Source of the DNA: Pseudomonadota bacterium
Lineage (GTDB): Bacteria; Pseudomonadota; Alphaproteobacteria; Rhizobiales; Rhizobiaceae
Reading direction: 5' to 3'
Length of the DNA: 30,251 nt
Assembly (NCBI GenBank): GCA_023435335.1
Contig: JAEYRU010000120.1
Location: 1-30,251 of the forward strand
Below, in pieces: positions 15,699-22,397 of this stretch (position 1 is its first letter; each line of letters begins with the position of its first letter). The notes under the pieces are model-generated. The model was given only the letters and a program-made list of their open reading frames with translations. It was not told the origin of the DNA and ran no database searches. The position numbers and the translations under genes are program-made.

Positions 15699-16508
15699 TT
15701 ATCGGGTGTTGGACTTCAGCCAGTCTGCCCACTGGGAGGCACTGCCATAGAACACGTTCAGATCGGCGTCACCCGTGACGCCGGGCAGGATGCCGGTGCC
15801 GGTGTACTGCCAGAACAGGAATGGGCGCCGGTCGTAGCGGTCGTGCGGATGCGCTGAAACCGAGCGCAGCCACCAATGGTAGCCGTGGAAATCGGCAAGG
15901 CGGTTATCCTCGTAGAAATCAACCGACGTGTAGATGATCGGCCGCTTGCCGTAGTGGCGTGTCAGGATGTCGAGGAAGACACGCATCTCGGCCTGTACGG
16001 TCGCGGCCGGCGGCCGCAGCTTGCAGGTTGGCGAGAGATGGTTCCACTCCATGTCCAGCACCGGCGGGAGCGCCGAAGGATCCCTGGGGACGTGGCTTAT
16101 GAACCAGCGCGCCTGCTCCTGTGCCGGTCGGCAAAAGTAGTAGAAGTGGTAGGCGCCCCTGGGTATGCCGACCGCCTTTGCGGCGTTCCAGTTCTCCACG
16201 AAACGGTCGTCGACGCGATCGCCGCCCTCGGTTGCCTTGATGAAGGCGAAGGAGATGCCGCTAGCCCTGACGGTGGGCCAGTCGATCCTGCCCTGGTACT
16301 TCGACACGTCGGTCCCGTGCACCGGATATGTCCACGGCGCACGGCCGTCCCAGTCATGGGGCTTGCGGTCATCGAAGCGAGGCCCCCGCGCAATGCCGTC
16401 GCCTGTTGCGACAGGCGCGCGTGTGGGGCGGACGTCGGAAAAATCATAGCTGGTCGAGGTGCAGGCGCTCGTCAGCGCTGCCAACAGCAGGACCGTCCAT
16501 CGCCGCAT
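15699..16508 (-). CDS. GH25 family muramidase (lysozyme), probable lipoprotein
   Basis: A 269-residue glycoside hydrolase family 25 enzyme that hydrolyses the beta-1,4 bond between MurNAc and GlcNAc. The barrel starts with GTDVSKYQGRIDWPTV and continues with FAFIKATEGGDRVDDRF; the catalytic Asp-x-Glu is in PVLDMEWN, and the strand end FLFWQYTGTG is also conserved. The N-terminus MRRWTVLLLAALTSAC looks like a lipoprotein signal with C16 as the lipidated residue, but the -3 position is Thr, so the lipobox is imperfect. It lies 75 bases upstream of the MltB-like gene on the same strand and may form a wall-remodelling pair with it. Confidence 0.92.
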   Translation of the reverse strand: MRRWTVLLLAALTSACTSTSYDFSDVRPTRAPVATGDGIARGPRFDDRKPHDWDGRAPWTYPVHGTDVSKYQGRIDWPTVRASGISFAFIKATEGGDRVDDRFVENWNAAKAVGIPRGAYHFYYFCRPAQEQARWFISHVPRDPSALPPVLDMEWNHLSPTCKLRPPAATVQAEMRVFLDILTRHYGKRPIIYTSVDFYEDNRLADFHGYHWWLRSVSAHPHDRYDRRPFLFWQYTGTGILPGVTGDADLNVFYGSASQWADWLKSNTR

Positions 16509-16715
16509 CCGCGCTCTCCTGCCCGCATCAGGAGCGGGTCCGGACGAATCGGCGGCCCCGCTGGTTTCAAGCGTTAGGCGATCATGGCCGAGACGTCACC
16601 CGGAGTCACCCGCGGCCGGGAGTGGGCCAGTGAATGGGCATTGATTTTCGCCTCCGCGCCGCCCAAAGCTTGCACCACCGCCTGGGGATGGCGGCATTTC
16701 AAATGCGGGGCAATC

Positions 16716-18101
16716 ATGCGTTTTCTGGCTGCGTTGGCGAAATGGCTGCTCGTGGCAGTCGTGGTGACGGTCATCGGAATTGCCGCCTGGCTCTATTTCG
16801 CGCCGCCGGCGATGATCCGCGTGGCCACCGGGTATTCCGCGAAGATCGTCTGCTCCAACGTTTTCGTAGCAAATCGGGACGCGGACGAGGTGCTGGAGGT
16901 CGATGTCCAAGCGCCCGGTCACCCGATCCTCACGCTGGTGAGCGTGGATGTCGACCGCAGCGCCCGCACCGTAACCGCCGGCTTGCTGGGGCTTTTCGGC
17001 AGGAGCACCGCCGTGGCCCGTGATGGGCTCGGCTGCGCCTCCGTTCCCGACGGAGGGGTGGACGCCGCCGCCGCAATCTCGCTGCCGGACCAACCCGACG
17101 AGGCTCGGGCGGATGCGCCGTGGCCGGCCGGGGAACGGGTGGAGCCGTCGGCCGCGCCCGCCATCGACGCAATCCTCGACAATCCGGAGATGACCGGGCC
17201 GGGCATGCGCGCCGTCGTGGTGGTGCACGACGGGCGCATCATCGGCGAGCGTTACGGGCCCGGCTTCTCGGCGGAAACGCCGCTGCTCGGCTGGTCGATG
17301 ACCAAGACGGTGACCAGCGCCATAGTCGGCACGCTGGTCCGGGAAGGCAAGCTCCGGGTCGAGCAGACGAGCCTGTTCGAGGAATGGAGCGTAGATCGTC
17401 GCGACGAAATCAGCCTCGCGGATCTCATGTCCATGTCGAGCGGGCTGGAGTTCAACGAGGACTATGGGGATGTAACCGATGTCACGCGGATGCTGTACCT
17501 GGAGCCCGACATGGCGGGCTTCGCAGCTTCGAAACCCCTGGTTCACGGGATAGGCGACGTCTTTTCCTATTCGAGCGGCACGTCGGTGATGGTGGCGCGG
17601 ATATGGCAGAACGCCTTCGACGACGCGGCTGCGCTCGACTGGCCGCGCAGGGCGCTGTTCCAGCCTCTCGGCATGCTGAGCGCGGTGATGGAAGCCGACG
17701 CGCGGGGTACATTCGTCGGCTCGTCCTACGTATATGCCACTGCGCGCGACTGGGCGCGCTTCGGCCAGTTCCTGCTGCAGGACGGCGTGTGGAACGGACA
17801 GCCGCTGCTACCCGAAGGCTATGTCGCATGGATGCGCGACGCGGCGCCTGCGGCGGCTGGCGAATATGGCCGCGGGCAACTCTGGCTGCACGGACCGACC
17901 GCGGGAACGCCGCGCGGCGAGGATCCCGACGCCGGCTTCGACCTGCCCGCCGATGCCTTCTGGATGCTCGGCCATGACGGACAGACGATCGTGGTGGTCC
18001 CGTCGAAGGACCTGGTCGTGGTCCGGCTTGGCCTTACCCCGTCGCGGCTGCGCTACAAGCCTCAGGCGATGGCGGCGGCATTGGCGGCCGCTGTGGAATA
18101 G
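16716..18101 (+). CDS. Membrane-anchored serine hydrolase, beta-lactamase (class C/esterase) fold
   Basis: A 461-residue protein with an N-terminal membrane anchor (residues about 10-28, LLVAVVVTVIGIAAWLYF) and a periplasmic serine hydrolase domain. The nucleophile motif is S-x-x-K at S194-K197 (GWSMTKTVTS); Y285 in FSYSSGTS corresponds to the Y-x-N tyrosine, and GHDGQTIVV supplies the third H-x-G motif. The fold covers class C beta-lactamases, esterases and D-aminopeptidases; nothing here favours antibiotic hydrolysis. An extra domain of about 100 residues precedes the core. The ATG at 16716 matches the start of the anchor; the longer open frame from 16584 is not convincing. The last 40 bases overlap the end of btaB on the other strand. 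The gap 16509-16715 holds no gene I can support. Confidence 0.88.
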   Translation: MRFLAALAKWLLVAVVVTVIGIAAWLYFAPPAMIRVATGYSAKIVCSNVFVANRDADEVLEVDVQAPGHPILTLVSVDVDRSARTVTAGLLGLFGRSTAVARDGLGCASVPDGGVDAAAAISLPDQPDEARADAPWPAGERVEPSAAPAIDAILDNPEMTGPGMRAVVVVHDGRIIGERYGPGFSAETPLLGWSMTKTVTSAIVGTLVREGKLRVEQTSLFEEWSVDRRDEISLADLMSMSSGLEFNEDYGDVTDVTRMLYLEPDMAGFAASKPLVHGIGDVFSYSSGTSVMVARIWQNAFDDAAALDWPRRALFQPLGMLSAVMEADARGTFVGSSYVYATARDWARFGQFLLQDGVWNGQPLLPEGYVAWMRDAAPAAAGEYGRGQLWLHGPTAGTPRGEDPDAGFDLPADAFWMLGHDGQTIVVVPSKDLVVVRLGLTPSRLRYKPQAMAAALAAAVE

Positions 18102-18769
18102 CTGGCCGCCCGAGCGCTCGTTCCGCGCCGCAGTACGGCGTGCCAGGCGTAGCCGCGATGAAGCGGCGTGAATTCCACCCGGCCTCCAAGGCGTTCAGCC
18201 TGGGAGGCGAGCTCGGCTGCCAGCAGCGCGCGGGGCTCGACGTGAAATCGTCGCAGCCAGGCCCGCAGCGCCGCGCGGAACCAGCGCGGCAGCTTCTCCT
18301 GCGCGCCGAAGTCGACGATGTGCAGCGACCCGCCGATCGCGATGCAGTCCACGGCCATGGACAGCGCCTTCTCCCAATCCGGGATCATCGACAAGGCGTA
18401 GGAGAAGTAGACGCGGTCGAACTTCGCGCGCCCGAAAAGCTGCTCCGCGTCGAATGAGGTCGCGTCGCCGGCGGCGAGGACAACACGTTCCTCCCGCAGT
18501 TCGGAGCGGAGATTTTGCCGGGCTGTTTCGAGCATCGCTTCCGAGATGTCCAACCCGTAAAGTCTGGCCTGCGGAAAGCGGCGCGCGGCAAACAACAGGT
18601 TGCGCCCGGTGCCGCAGCCGAGTTCAAGCACCGCCCCGCCGGGCGGTACGTCAAGTCCCGCCACGAGCCGGTCGCGTCCAAGCAGGTAGTACTTGCGGGT
18701 TGCGTCATAGACATGCCGCTGGCGACGGTAGATGCCGTCCATCAGTTGGGCGTGTCCGAGGGCGTTCAT
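18062..18769 (-). CDS. btaB: BtaB: SAM-dependent N-methyltransferase of betaine lipid synthesis
   Basis: A 235-residue class I methyltransferase that adds three methyl groups to diacylglyceryl homoserine to give the betaine lipid DGTS. SAM motif I is VLELGCGTG (47-55); motif II is LYGLDISEAML, and IGGSLHIVDFG is the motif III strand. The N-terminus MDGIYRRQRHVYDATRKYYLLGRDRL is strongly characteristic of BtaB. Its start overlaps the btaA stop by four bases, so the two enzymes are translated together. The C-terminus has a low-complexity Ala/Ser tail that runs 40 bases into the end of the opposing hydrolase gene. Confidence 0.93.
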   Translation of the reverse strand: MNALGHAQLMDGIYRRQRHVYDATRKYYLLGRDRLVAGLDVPPGGAVLELGCGTGRNLLFAARRFPQARLYGLDISEAMLETARQNLRSELREERVVLAAGDATSFDAEQLFGRAKFDRVYFSYALSMIPDWEKALSMAVDCIAIGGSLHIVDFGAQEKLPRWFRAALRAWLRRFHVEPRALLAAELASQAERLGGRVEFTPLHRGYAWHAVLRRGTSARAASYSTAAANAAAIA

Positions 18770-20013
18770 GCGTCCCGCTTCACGTAGAGGTGGAAGCCGC
18801 CGTAGATCGCCGAGCGGTCCTGTGCGGTGAACTCGGCCGATTGCCCGGCCTCATAGCGCCATGCGTCGAGGAGAGGCGAGGCAACGCGGCCAGGCAGCAG
18901 GCTCGGCTCGTCGGCGGTGCGGAAGATGACGCGGGCGCCCGGCGCCGCGGTGCGCGTGATCTCGGCCCACAGCGCATTGAGCTGACTGTCGCTCATCCAG
19001 TCCTGCGCGTCGAGCAGGACGAAGCGGTCGACGCTGCCGGCGGGCCTGGCCGCCAGCAGTTCGGTCAGACTGGTGTGGTGGATTTCCACGCGGCCGGCAT
19101 TCTGCCGGAGCAGATCGTGATTTTCAGCTTCCAGTGCCAGCGGAAGCGCACCCTCCGCAGGCGTGGGGTAGCGTCTCGCGAAGGCCTGCCAGGCGAAGTA
19201 GTTCTTCCGTAGCGGGAAGTCGCAGGCCAGCTTCTCAAGCCGGCGGCAGAGAACCTGCGCCATCGCCGCGCGATCGCCGGAGCCCAGCGCATCGTATTGC
19301 GCAGGGGGAATCCCAAGCCCGAACAGGGAGGCCTTGCTGCGCGTGGCGAGGCGCACCAGGGGCCGGTTGAAGAGCGGGCGCAGCCTGTCCTCGAAGAAGT
19401 GCCGCTGATCGCGCAGGGTCTTTGCGTCCATGATCTCGGCAGGGTTCACGCCGTGACTGCGTGCGACCGCATGCCCGAGCGCGATGAAGAGCCCAAGCAG
19501 GCCCGAGCGATGGAAATTTCCCTTAAATGCCTCGATGCGGCGCCGGCCGTTCCAGCGCCGAGCCTCCCAATAGGAACGCGAACCGGCATCGAGGTGAGGG
19601 GCTACAAAGAGATCGTAGCGTGCGGCGTTCTCAGGATCCCCGTGTCCCGAGAAGAAGCGGAAGTAGCATTCCTGCGACGGCAGGTGCGCCAGCGCGGCCA
19701 GTCGCAGGCGGTTGAGCGCGACATGGGCCGGGTTGAGGTCGACCGCGTCGATGGAAGCAGGCAGCCGCGTCAGATATGCCAAGACGTTGCAGCCGCCGGA
19801 GGCGATGGTGACTATCCTGTGTCCCTCAGCGAGCCCCATCGCCCGCATGTCCACGTCCGGGTCCTCCCATATCTGCGGGTAAACGAGGCCGGAGAACAAT
19901 AAGGCGAACAGGCGTTCCGACATGCCCTCCCGTGATAGAGGCGGATGGCGGTAAAGCGCCTGTCCCAGCCGACGATTGGTGCGCAAGCCTATCCCGGCCG
20001 TGACGTCGGTCAT
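18766..20013 (-). CDS. btaA: BtaA: SAM:diacylglycerol 3-amino-3-carboxypropyltransferase
   Basis: A 415-residue DUF3419 protein that transfers the 3-amino-3-carboxypropyl group of SAM to diacylglycerol, the first step of DGTS synthesis. The SAM region IVTIASGGCNVLAYLTRLPASIDAVDLNPAH is clear, and FSGLVYPQIWEDPDVDMRAM near the N-terminus and the second half (FVLLDAQDWM, ARVIFRTAD) are typical of BtaA. DGTS replaces phosphatidylcholine when phosphate is scarce. I chose the ATG at 20013 (MTDVTAGIG), which has GGAGAG 9 bases upstream; two in-frame ATGs lie further upstream. A PHO box sits 46 bases before this start. Confidence 0.94.
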   Translation of the reverse strand: MTDVTAGIGLRTNRRLGQALYRHPPLSREGMSERLFALLFSGLVYPQIWEDPDVDMRAMGLAEGHRIVTIASGGCNVLAYLTRLPASIDAVDLNPAHVALNRLRLAALAHLPSQECYFRFFSGHGDPENAARYDLFVAPHLDAGSRSYWEARRWNGRRRIEAFKGNFHRSGLLGLFIALGHAVARSHGVNPAEIMDAKTLRDQRHFFEDRLRPLFNRPLVRLATRSKASLFGLGIPPAQYDALGSGDRAAMAQVLCRRLEKLACDFPLRKNYFAWQAFARRYPTPAEGALPLALEAENHDLLRQNAGRVEIHHTSLTELLAARPAGSVDRFVLLDAQDWMSDSQLNALWAEITRTAAPGARVIFRTADEPSLLPGRVASPLLDAWRYEAGQSAEFTAQDRSAIYGGFHLYVKRDA

Positions 20014-20059
20014 GGCGAATCTCTCCATCGGAAGTCGCAAGGATGGCTAGCGCCGCGGC

Positions 20060-20077
20060 ATGACACGCCGGTGACAG
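20060..20077 (-). promoter_or_regulatory. PHO box (PhoB binding site) of btaAB
   Basis: Read on the minus strand, CTGTCAC-CGGC-GTGTCAT gives two 7-base repeats separated by 4 bases, matching 12 of 14 positions of the doubled CTGTCAT PhoB recognition unit with the correct 11-base period. It lies 46 bases upstream of the btaA start, on the same strand. Phosphate-starvation induction of betaine lipid genes through PhoB is known in Sinorhizobium. Confidence 0.8.
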
Positions 20078-20120
20078 GGACCGGCGCATGGGCGAGCGCC
20101 GGGTTCCCAGCAACTTGCCC

Positions 20121-20147
20121 TTGACCATAACCAACCTGTTATATAAT
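20121..20147 (+). promoter_or_regulatory. Sigma-70 type promoter of the ArsR/SRPBCC operon
   Basis: TTGACC at 20121-20126 (-35, 5 of 6) and TATAAT at 20142-20147 (-10, perfect), with a somewhat short 15-base spacer. Transcription would start near 20154, only about 18 bases before the ATG at 20172. The -10 element lies inside the left part of the operator palindrome. Confidence 0.65.
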
Positions 20148-20161
20148 GCTTACGTTATATA
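20140..20161. promoter_or_regulatory. Probable ArsR operator palindrome
   Basis: TATATAA (20140-20146) and TTATATA (20155-20161) form a perfect inverted repeat with 7-base arms around an 8-base centre. It covers the -10 box and the predicted transcription start of the ArsR gene, as expected for autorepression. It is strikingly AT-rich against the surrounding DNA. Confidence 0.7.
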
Positions 20162-20171
20162 GGTGCGAATG

Positions 20172-20507
20172 ATGCGAAACCTGGACACGACTTTTGCGGC
20201 TCTGGCCGATCCGACGCGGCGGGCCATTGTCGCGAGGCTGGCGCTCGGCGAGGCGACGGTCATGGAACTGGCCAAGCCCTTCGAGATGTCGCAGCCGGCG
20301 GTTTCGCGGCATCTGAAGGTGCTTGAAGGCGCGGGCCTGATCGTCCGGCGGGTGGAAGGTACGAAAAGGCCATGCCGGCTCGCCCCGCACGCCGTCTCTG
20401 AGCTCGAGCAATGGCTCTATCAACTGCGCCAGTCGATGGCGTGTAACTACGAACGGCTGGACGCGGTGCTGGCCGAAATGGACGACAAAGAGGAGACGAC
20501 AGAATGA
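20172..20507 (+). CDS. ArsR-family transcriptional repressor
   Basis: A 111-residue winged helix-turn-helix protein: FAALADPTRRAIVARLALGEATVMELAK, then recognition helix SQPAVSRHLKVLEGAGLI and the wing IVRRVEGTKRPCRL. It lacks the ELCVCDL metal site of arsenic or zinc sensors; this subgroup is usually paired with an SRPBCC gene and senses unknown ligands. The ATG at 20172 has AGGTG 6 bases upstream; an ATG at 20169 and a GTG at 20163 are alternatives. Its stop overlaps the next start (ATGA), and a promoter and palindromic operator lie directly upstream. It is divergent from btaA. Confidence 0.9.
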   Translation: MRNLDTTFAALADPTRRAIVARLALGEATVMELAKPFEMSQPAVSRHLKVLEGAGLIVRRVEGTKRPCRLAPHAVSELEQWLYQLRQSMACNYERLDAVLAEMDDKEETTE

Positions 20508-20989
20508 GCAAGCTCACACTGACCATGGAAGGCGATACGCATGTTGTCGTCACCCGCCGCTTCGCCGCCCCGCCGGAGAAGGTCTTCCGGGCTCACACCG
20601 AGCCCCAGCTGATGCAGAAATGGCTGCTGGGGCCGGAGGGCTGGACGATGCCCGTGTGCATCAACGAAGCGAGGCCGGGCGGACACATCCGCTGCGAATG
20701 GACCGACGGCAAGGGAGGGGACTTCTACCTGACCGGCGAGTACATCGCCGTCGAGCCCTATTCGCGCACTGTCCATGTCGAACGTATGCACCTGCCGGAC
20801 CCGACACCGGACAATCACGTCGAGACGCTGTTCGAGCCGGATGGCGACGGGACGCTGCTGACGGTGCGCATGACCCTGCCAGATGCCGAGACCCGCGCGG
20901 CCATGCTGGCGACCGGCATGGAAGAGGGCATGGAGGCGAGCTATGCCCGCCTGGAATCGATGATGGCAAATGGCAAACTGGTCGCCTGA
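20504..20989 (+). CDS. SRPBCC / AHSA1-domain protein
   Basis: A 161-residue START-like helix-grip protein (VVVTRRFAAPPEKVFRAHTEPQLMQKWLLGPEGWTMP at the front, a long C-terminal helix TGMEEGMEASYARLESMM). In this family the fold makes a deep hydrophobic pocket; bacterial members have no known Hsp90 role and may bind or detoxify small hydrophobic molecules. The start overlaps the ArsR stop by four bases, a very common ArsR-SRPBCC arrangement in which the ArsR protein represses the pair. Confidence 0.9.
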   Translation: MSKLTLTMEGDTHVVVTRRFAAPPEKVFRAHTEPQLMQKWLLGPEGWTMPVCINEARPGGHIRCEWTDGKGGDFYLTGEYIAVEPYSRTVHVERMHLPDPTPDNHVETLFEPDGDGTLLTVRMTLPDAETRAAMLATGMEEGMEASYARLESMMANGKLVA

Positions 20990-21145
20990 GGCTGCCGTCA
21001 TGCCTCATGCCGGCTTTCGGGGTCGGGCGTTCATGCCCGCCCCGCCTGCCATCGCGGCATTCCGGCCGCTGGCCCAACTCACGCAGGCTCCATAGCTCCT
21101 ATCCTGAGGTTAGAAAAAGCCCGCCCTGGTTTTATGGAGATCTGC

Positions 21146-21535
21146 ATGGCCAGACACGATTTCGATCCTGCATCCGTTAGCCCCGACGGCCGGCCGCCGG
21201 CCAAGTCCCGGCTCTTCGACGGCACTCACGGCGGTCCGCATCGCGGCTCCATAAACGGGGAAAACCTAGGGACGCAGATCACCGTCCTTGCCTATGGCAA
21301 CGACGAACCCGGGCTTGGTCCCAAGCTGCACGTTCATCCCTACGACGAGGTGTTCGTCATCCAGCAGGGCAGGGCGCGGTTCTTCGTAGGCGATCAGGTG
21401 ATAGATGCCGAGGCGGGCGAGACCGTCTTCGGTCCTGCCGGTTTACCTCACAAGTTCGTCAATCTCGGTCCCGGGCGGCTGCAGACGCTCGACATCCACC
21501 TGTCGCCACGGTGGATCCAGGCCGACCTGGAATAG
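21146..21535 (+). CDS. Cupin-domain protein
   Basis: A 129-residue single-domain cupin. Motif 1 is LHVHPYDEVFVIQQGRARFFVG (two His and one Glu as metal ligands) and motif 2 is FGPAGLPHKFVNLG (fourth ligand His). The metal and substrate are unknown; small stand-alone cupins can be dioxygenases, isomerases or sugar-binding proteins. The ATG at 21146 has GGAGAT 4 bases upstream; the in-frame ATG at 21134 lacks a site. It is separated from the SRPBCC gene by 156 bases without a clear terminator, and converges on the SDR gene, which ends 15 bases away. Confidence 0.88.
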   Translation: MARHDFDPASVSPDGRPPAKSRLFDGTHGGPHRGSINGENLGTQITVLAYGNDEPGLGPKLHVHPYDEVFVIQQGRARFFVGDQVIDAEAGETVFGPAGLPHKFVNLGPGRLQTLDIHLSPRWIQADLE

Positions 21536-21550
21536 TCGCTTCACCAGCCA

Positions 21551-22300
21551 CTACGGCGCGTCCACCTGGGAGATGCCTCCATCGACCGGGAGGTCGACGC
21601 CAGTGGTGAAAGTTGCGTCGAAGGCGAGGAAGAGTGCGGCGCGCGCGATCTCCTCGGGCGTTCCGTGGCGTCTCATGGGAGTGACGCTGTCGCCGATTGC
21701 CATGAATTCCCGCCGCTTTTCTGCCGAGAGACCCGCAATTCCCAGCGTCGGGGTGTCGATGAAGCCCGGCGCCACGGTATTCACGCGGATGCGCCGGTCC
21801 AGCAACTCCGCCGCCATCCCGCCAGCGAAGGCGCGAACGGCCGCTTTCGTCGCCAGATAGACGGCCATCGTGGGCGAGGCGTTCGAAGGCGTAACCGTCG
21901 TCATGGTGATCGACCCGCCATCGTCGATGAGGGGTGCGATCCGCTGGGCGGTGAAGAATGCGCCCTTCGTGTTTACCGCGAACTGCCGATCGTAGCTTTC
22001 CTCGGTCACCGCATCGAAGGGGGCAAGCTCGGCGACGCCCGCGAAGATGAAGAGCGCGTCGATACGACCGAACCGTGCCTCGACCATCCTTGCCATGGCA
22101 TCGACGTCATCCATGCGCGTCACGTCGGAGCGCAGGACGTCCGCGCTTTTTAGCTCGGACTGGGTGGCTCGGATGTTGTCTGCATTGCGCCCGGTTACCA
22201 GCACGCGCGCGCCGCGATCGAGCAGCAGCTTCGCCGTGGCCAGCCCCATGCCGTGCGTTCCGCCTATGACGAGGGCGGTCCTTTCCCTGAGATCATTCAT
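21551..22300 (-). CDS. Short-chain dehydrogenase/reductase
   Basis: A 249-residue NAD(P)-dependent oxidoreductase with a Rossmann fold. The cofactor loop is GGTHGMG (13-19), N110 is in QFAVNTKGAFF, and the catalytic Tyr148 and Lys152 are in YLATK. The position 13 residues before the tyrosine, normally serine, is Thr135. The C-terminal substrate region ends VDLPVDGGISQVDAP. The residue after TGR-N (R38, then N39) suggests NADPH. The ATG at 22300 follows GAGGAC; longer upstream frames are not conserved. It is divergent from a LysR gene, which probably controls it. The substrate is unknown. Confidence 0.92.
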   Translation of the reverse strand: MNDLRERTALVIGGTHGMGLATAKLLLDRGARVLVTGRNADNIRATQSELKSADVLRSDVTRMDDVDAMARMVEARFGRIDALFIFAGVAELAPFDAVTEESYDRQFAVNTKGAFFTAQRIAPLIDDGGSITMTTVTPSNASPTMAVYLATKAAVRAFAGGMAAELLDRRIRVNTVAPGFIDTPTLGIAGLSAEKRREFMAIGDSVTPMRRHGTPEEIARAALFLAFDATFTTGVDLPVDGGISQVDAP

Positions 22301-22343
22301 GCATTTGTCCTCGCGGTCCCTGATGGCCGTGGCGGATAAATGC
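22301..22343 (-). promoter_or_regulatory. Inverted repeat in the SDR leader, covering its ribosome binding site
   Basis: On the minus strand GCATTTATCC (22343-22334) and GGACAAATGC (22310-22301) pair at 9 of 10 positions across 23 bases. The second arm directly abuts the SDR start codon and contains part of its Shine-Dalgarno sequence. It may be a LysR-type operator in the divergent promoter, or an RNA hairpin that hides the ribosome binding site. Confidence 0.4.
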
Positions 22344-22348
22344 AGGCG

Positions 22349-22376
22349 TGGACGACAAACCGAAAGATGGCATAAT
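22349..22376 (+). promoter_or_regulatory. Possible promoter of the LysR gene
   Basis: TGGACG (22349-22354, 4 of 6 for -35) and CATAAT (22371-22376, 5 of 6 for -10) are 16 bases apart, giving a transcript starting near 22383. This supports the GTG at 22398 as the LysR start. The call rests on moderate matches only. Confidence 0.35.
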
Positions 22377-22397
22377 GTGGACCTATCGTTTCTATCC

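Noticed and set aside
16514..16534. CTCCTG/CAGGAG inverted repeat upstream of the GH25 gene
   Set aside because: Short arms of 6 bases in GC-rich DNA; it falls at the ribosome binding site area and is likely chance.
16574..16774. 66-codon minus-strand frame in the gap before the serine hydrolase
   Set aside because: No ribosome binding site, no recognisable feature, and it overlaps the start of the anchored hydrolase.
16716..18101. Reading the serine hydrolase as an antibiotic beta-lactamase
   Set aside because: The S-x-x-K motif is shared by esterases and peptidases; the membrane anchor and extra domain do not fit AmpC.
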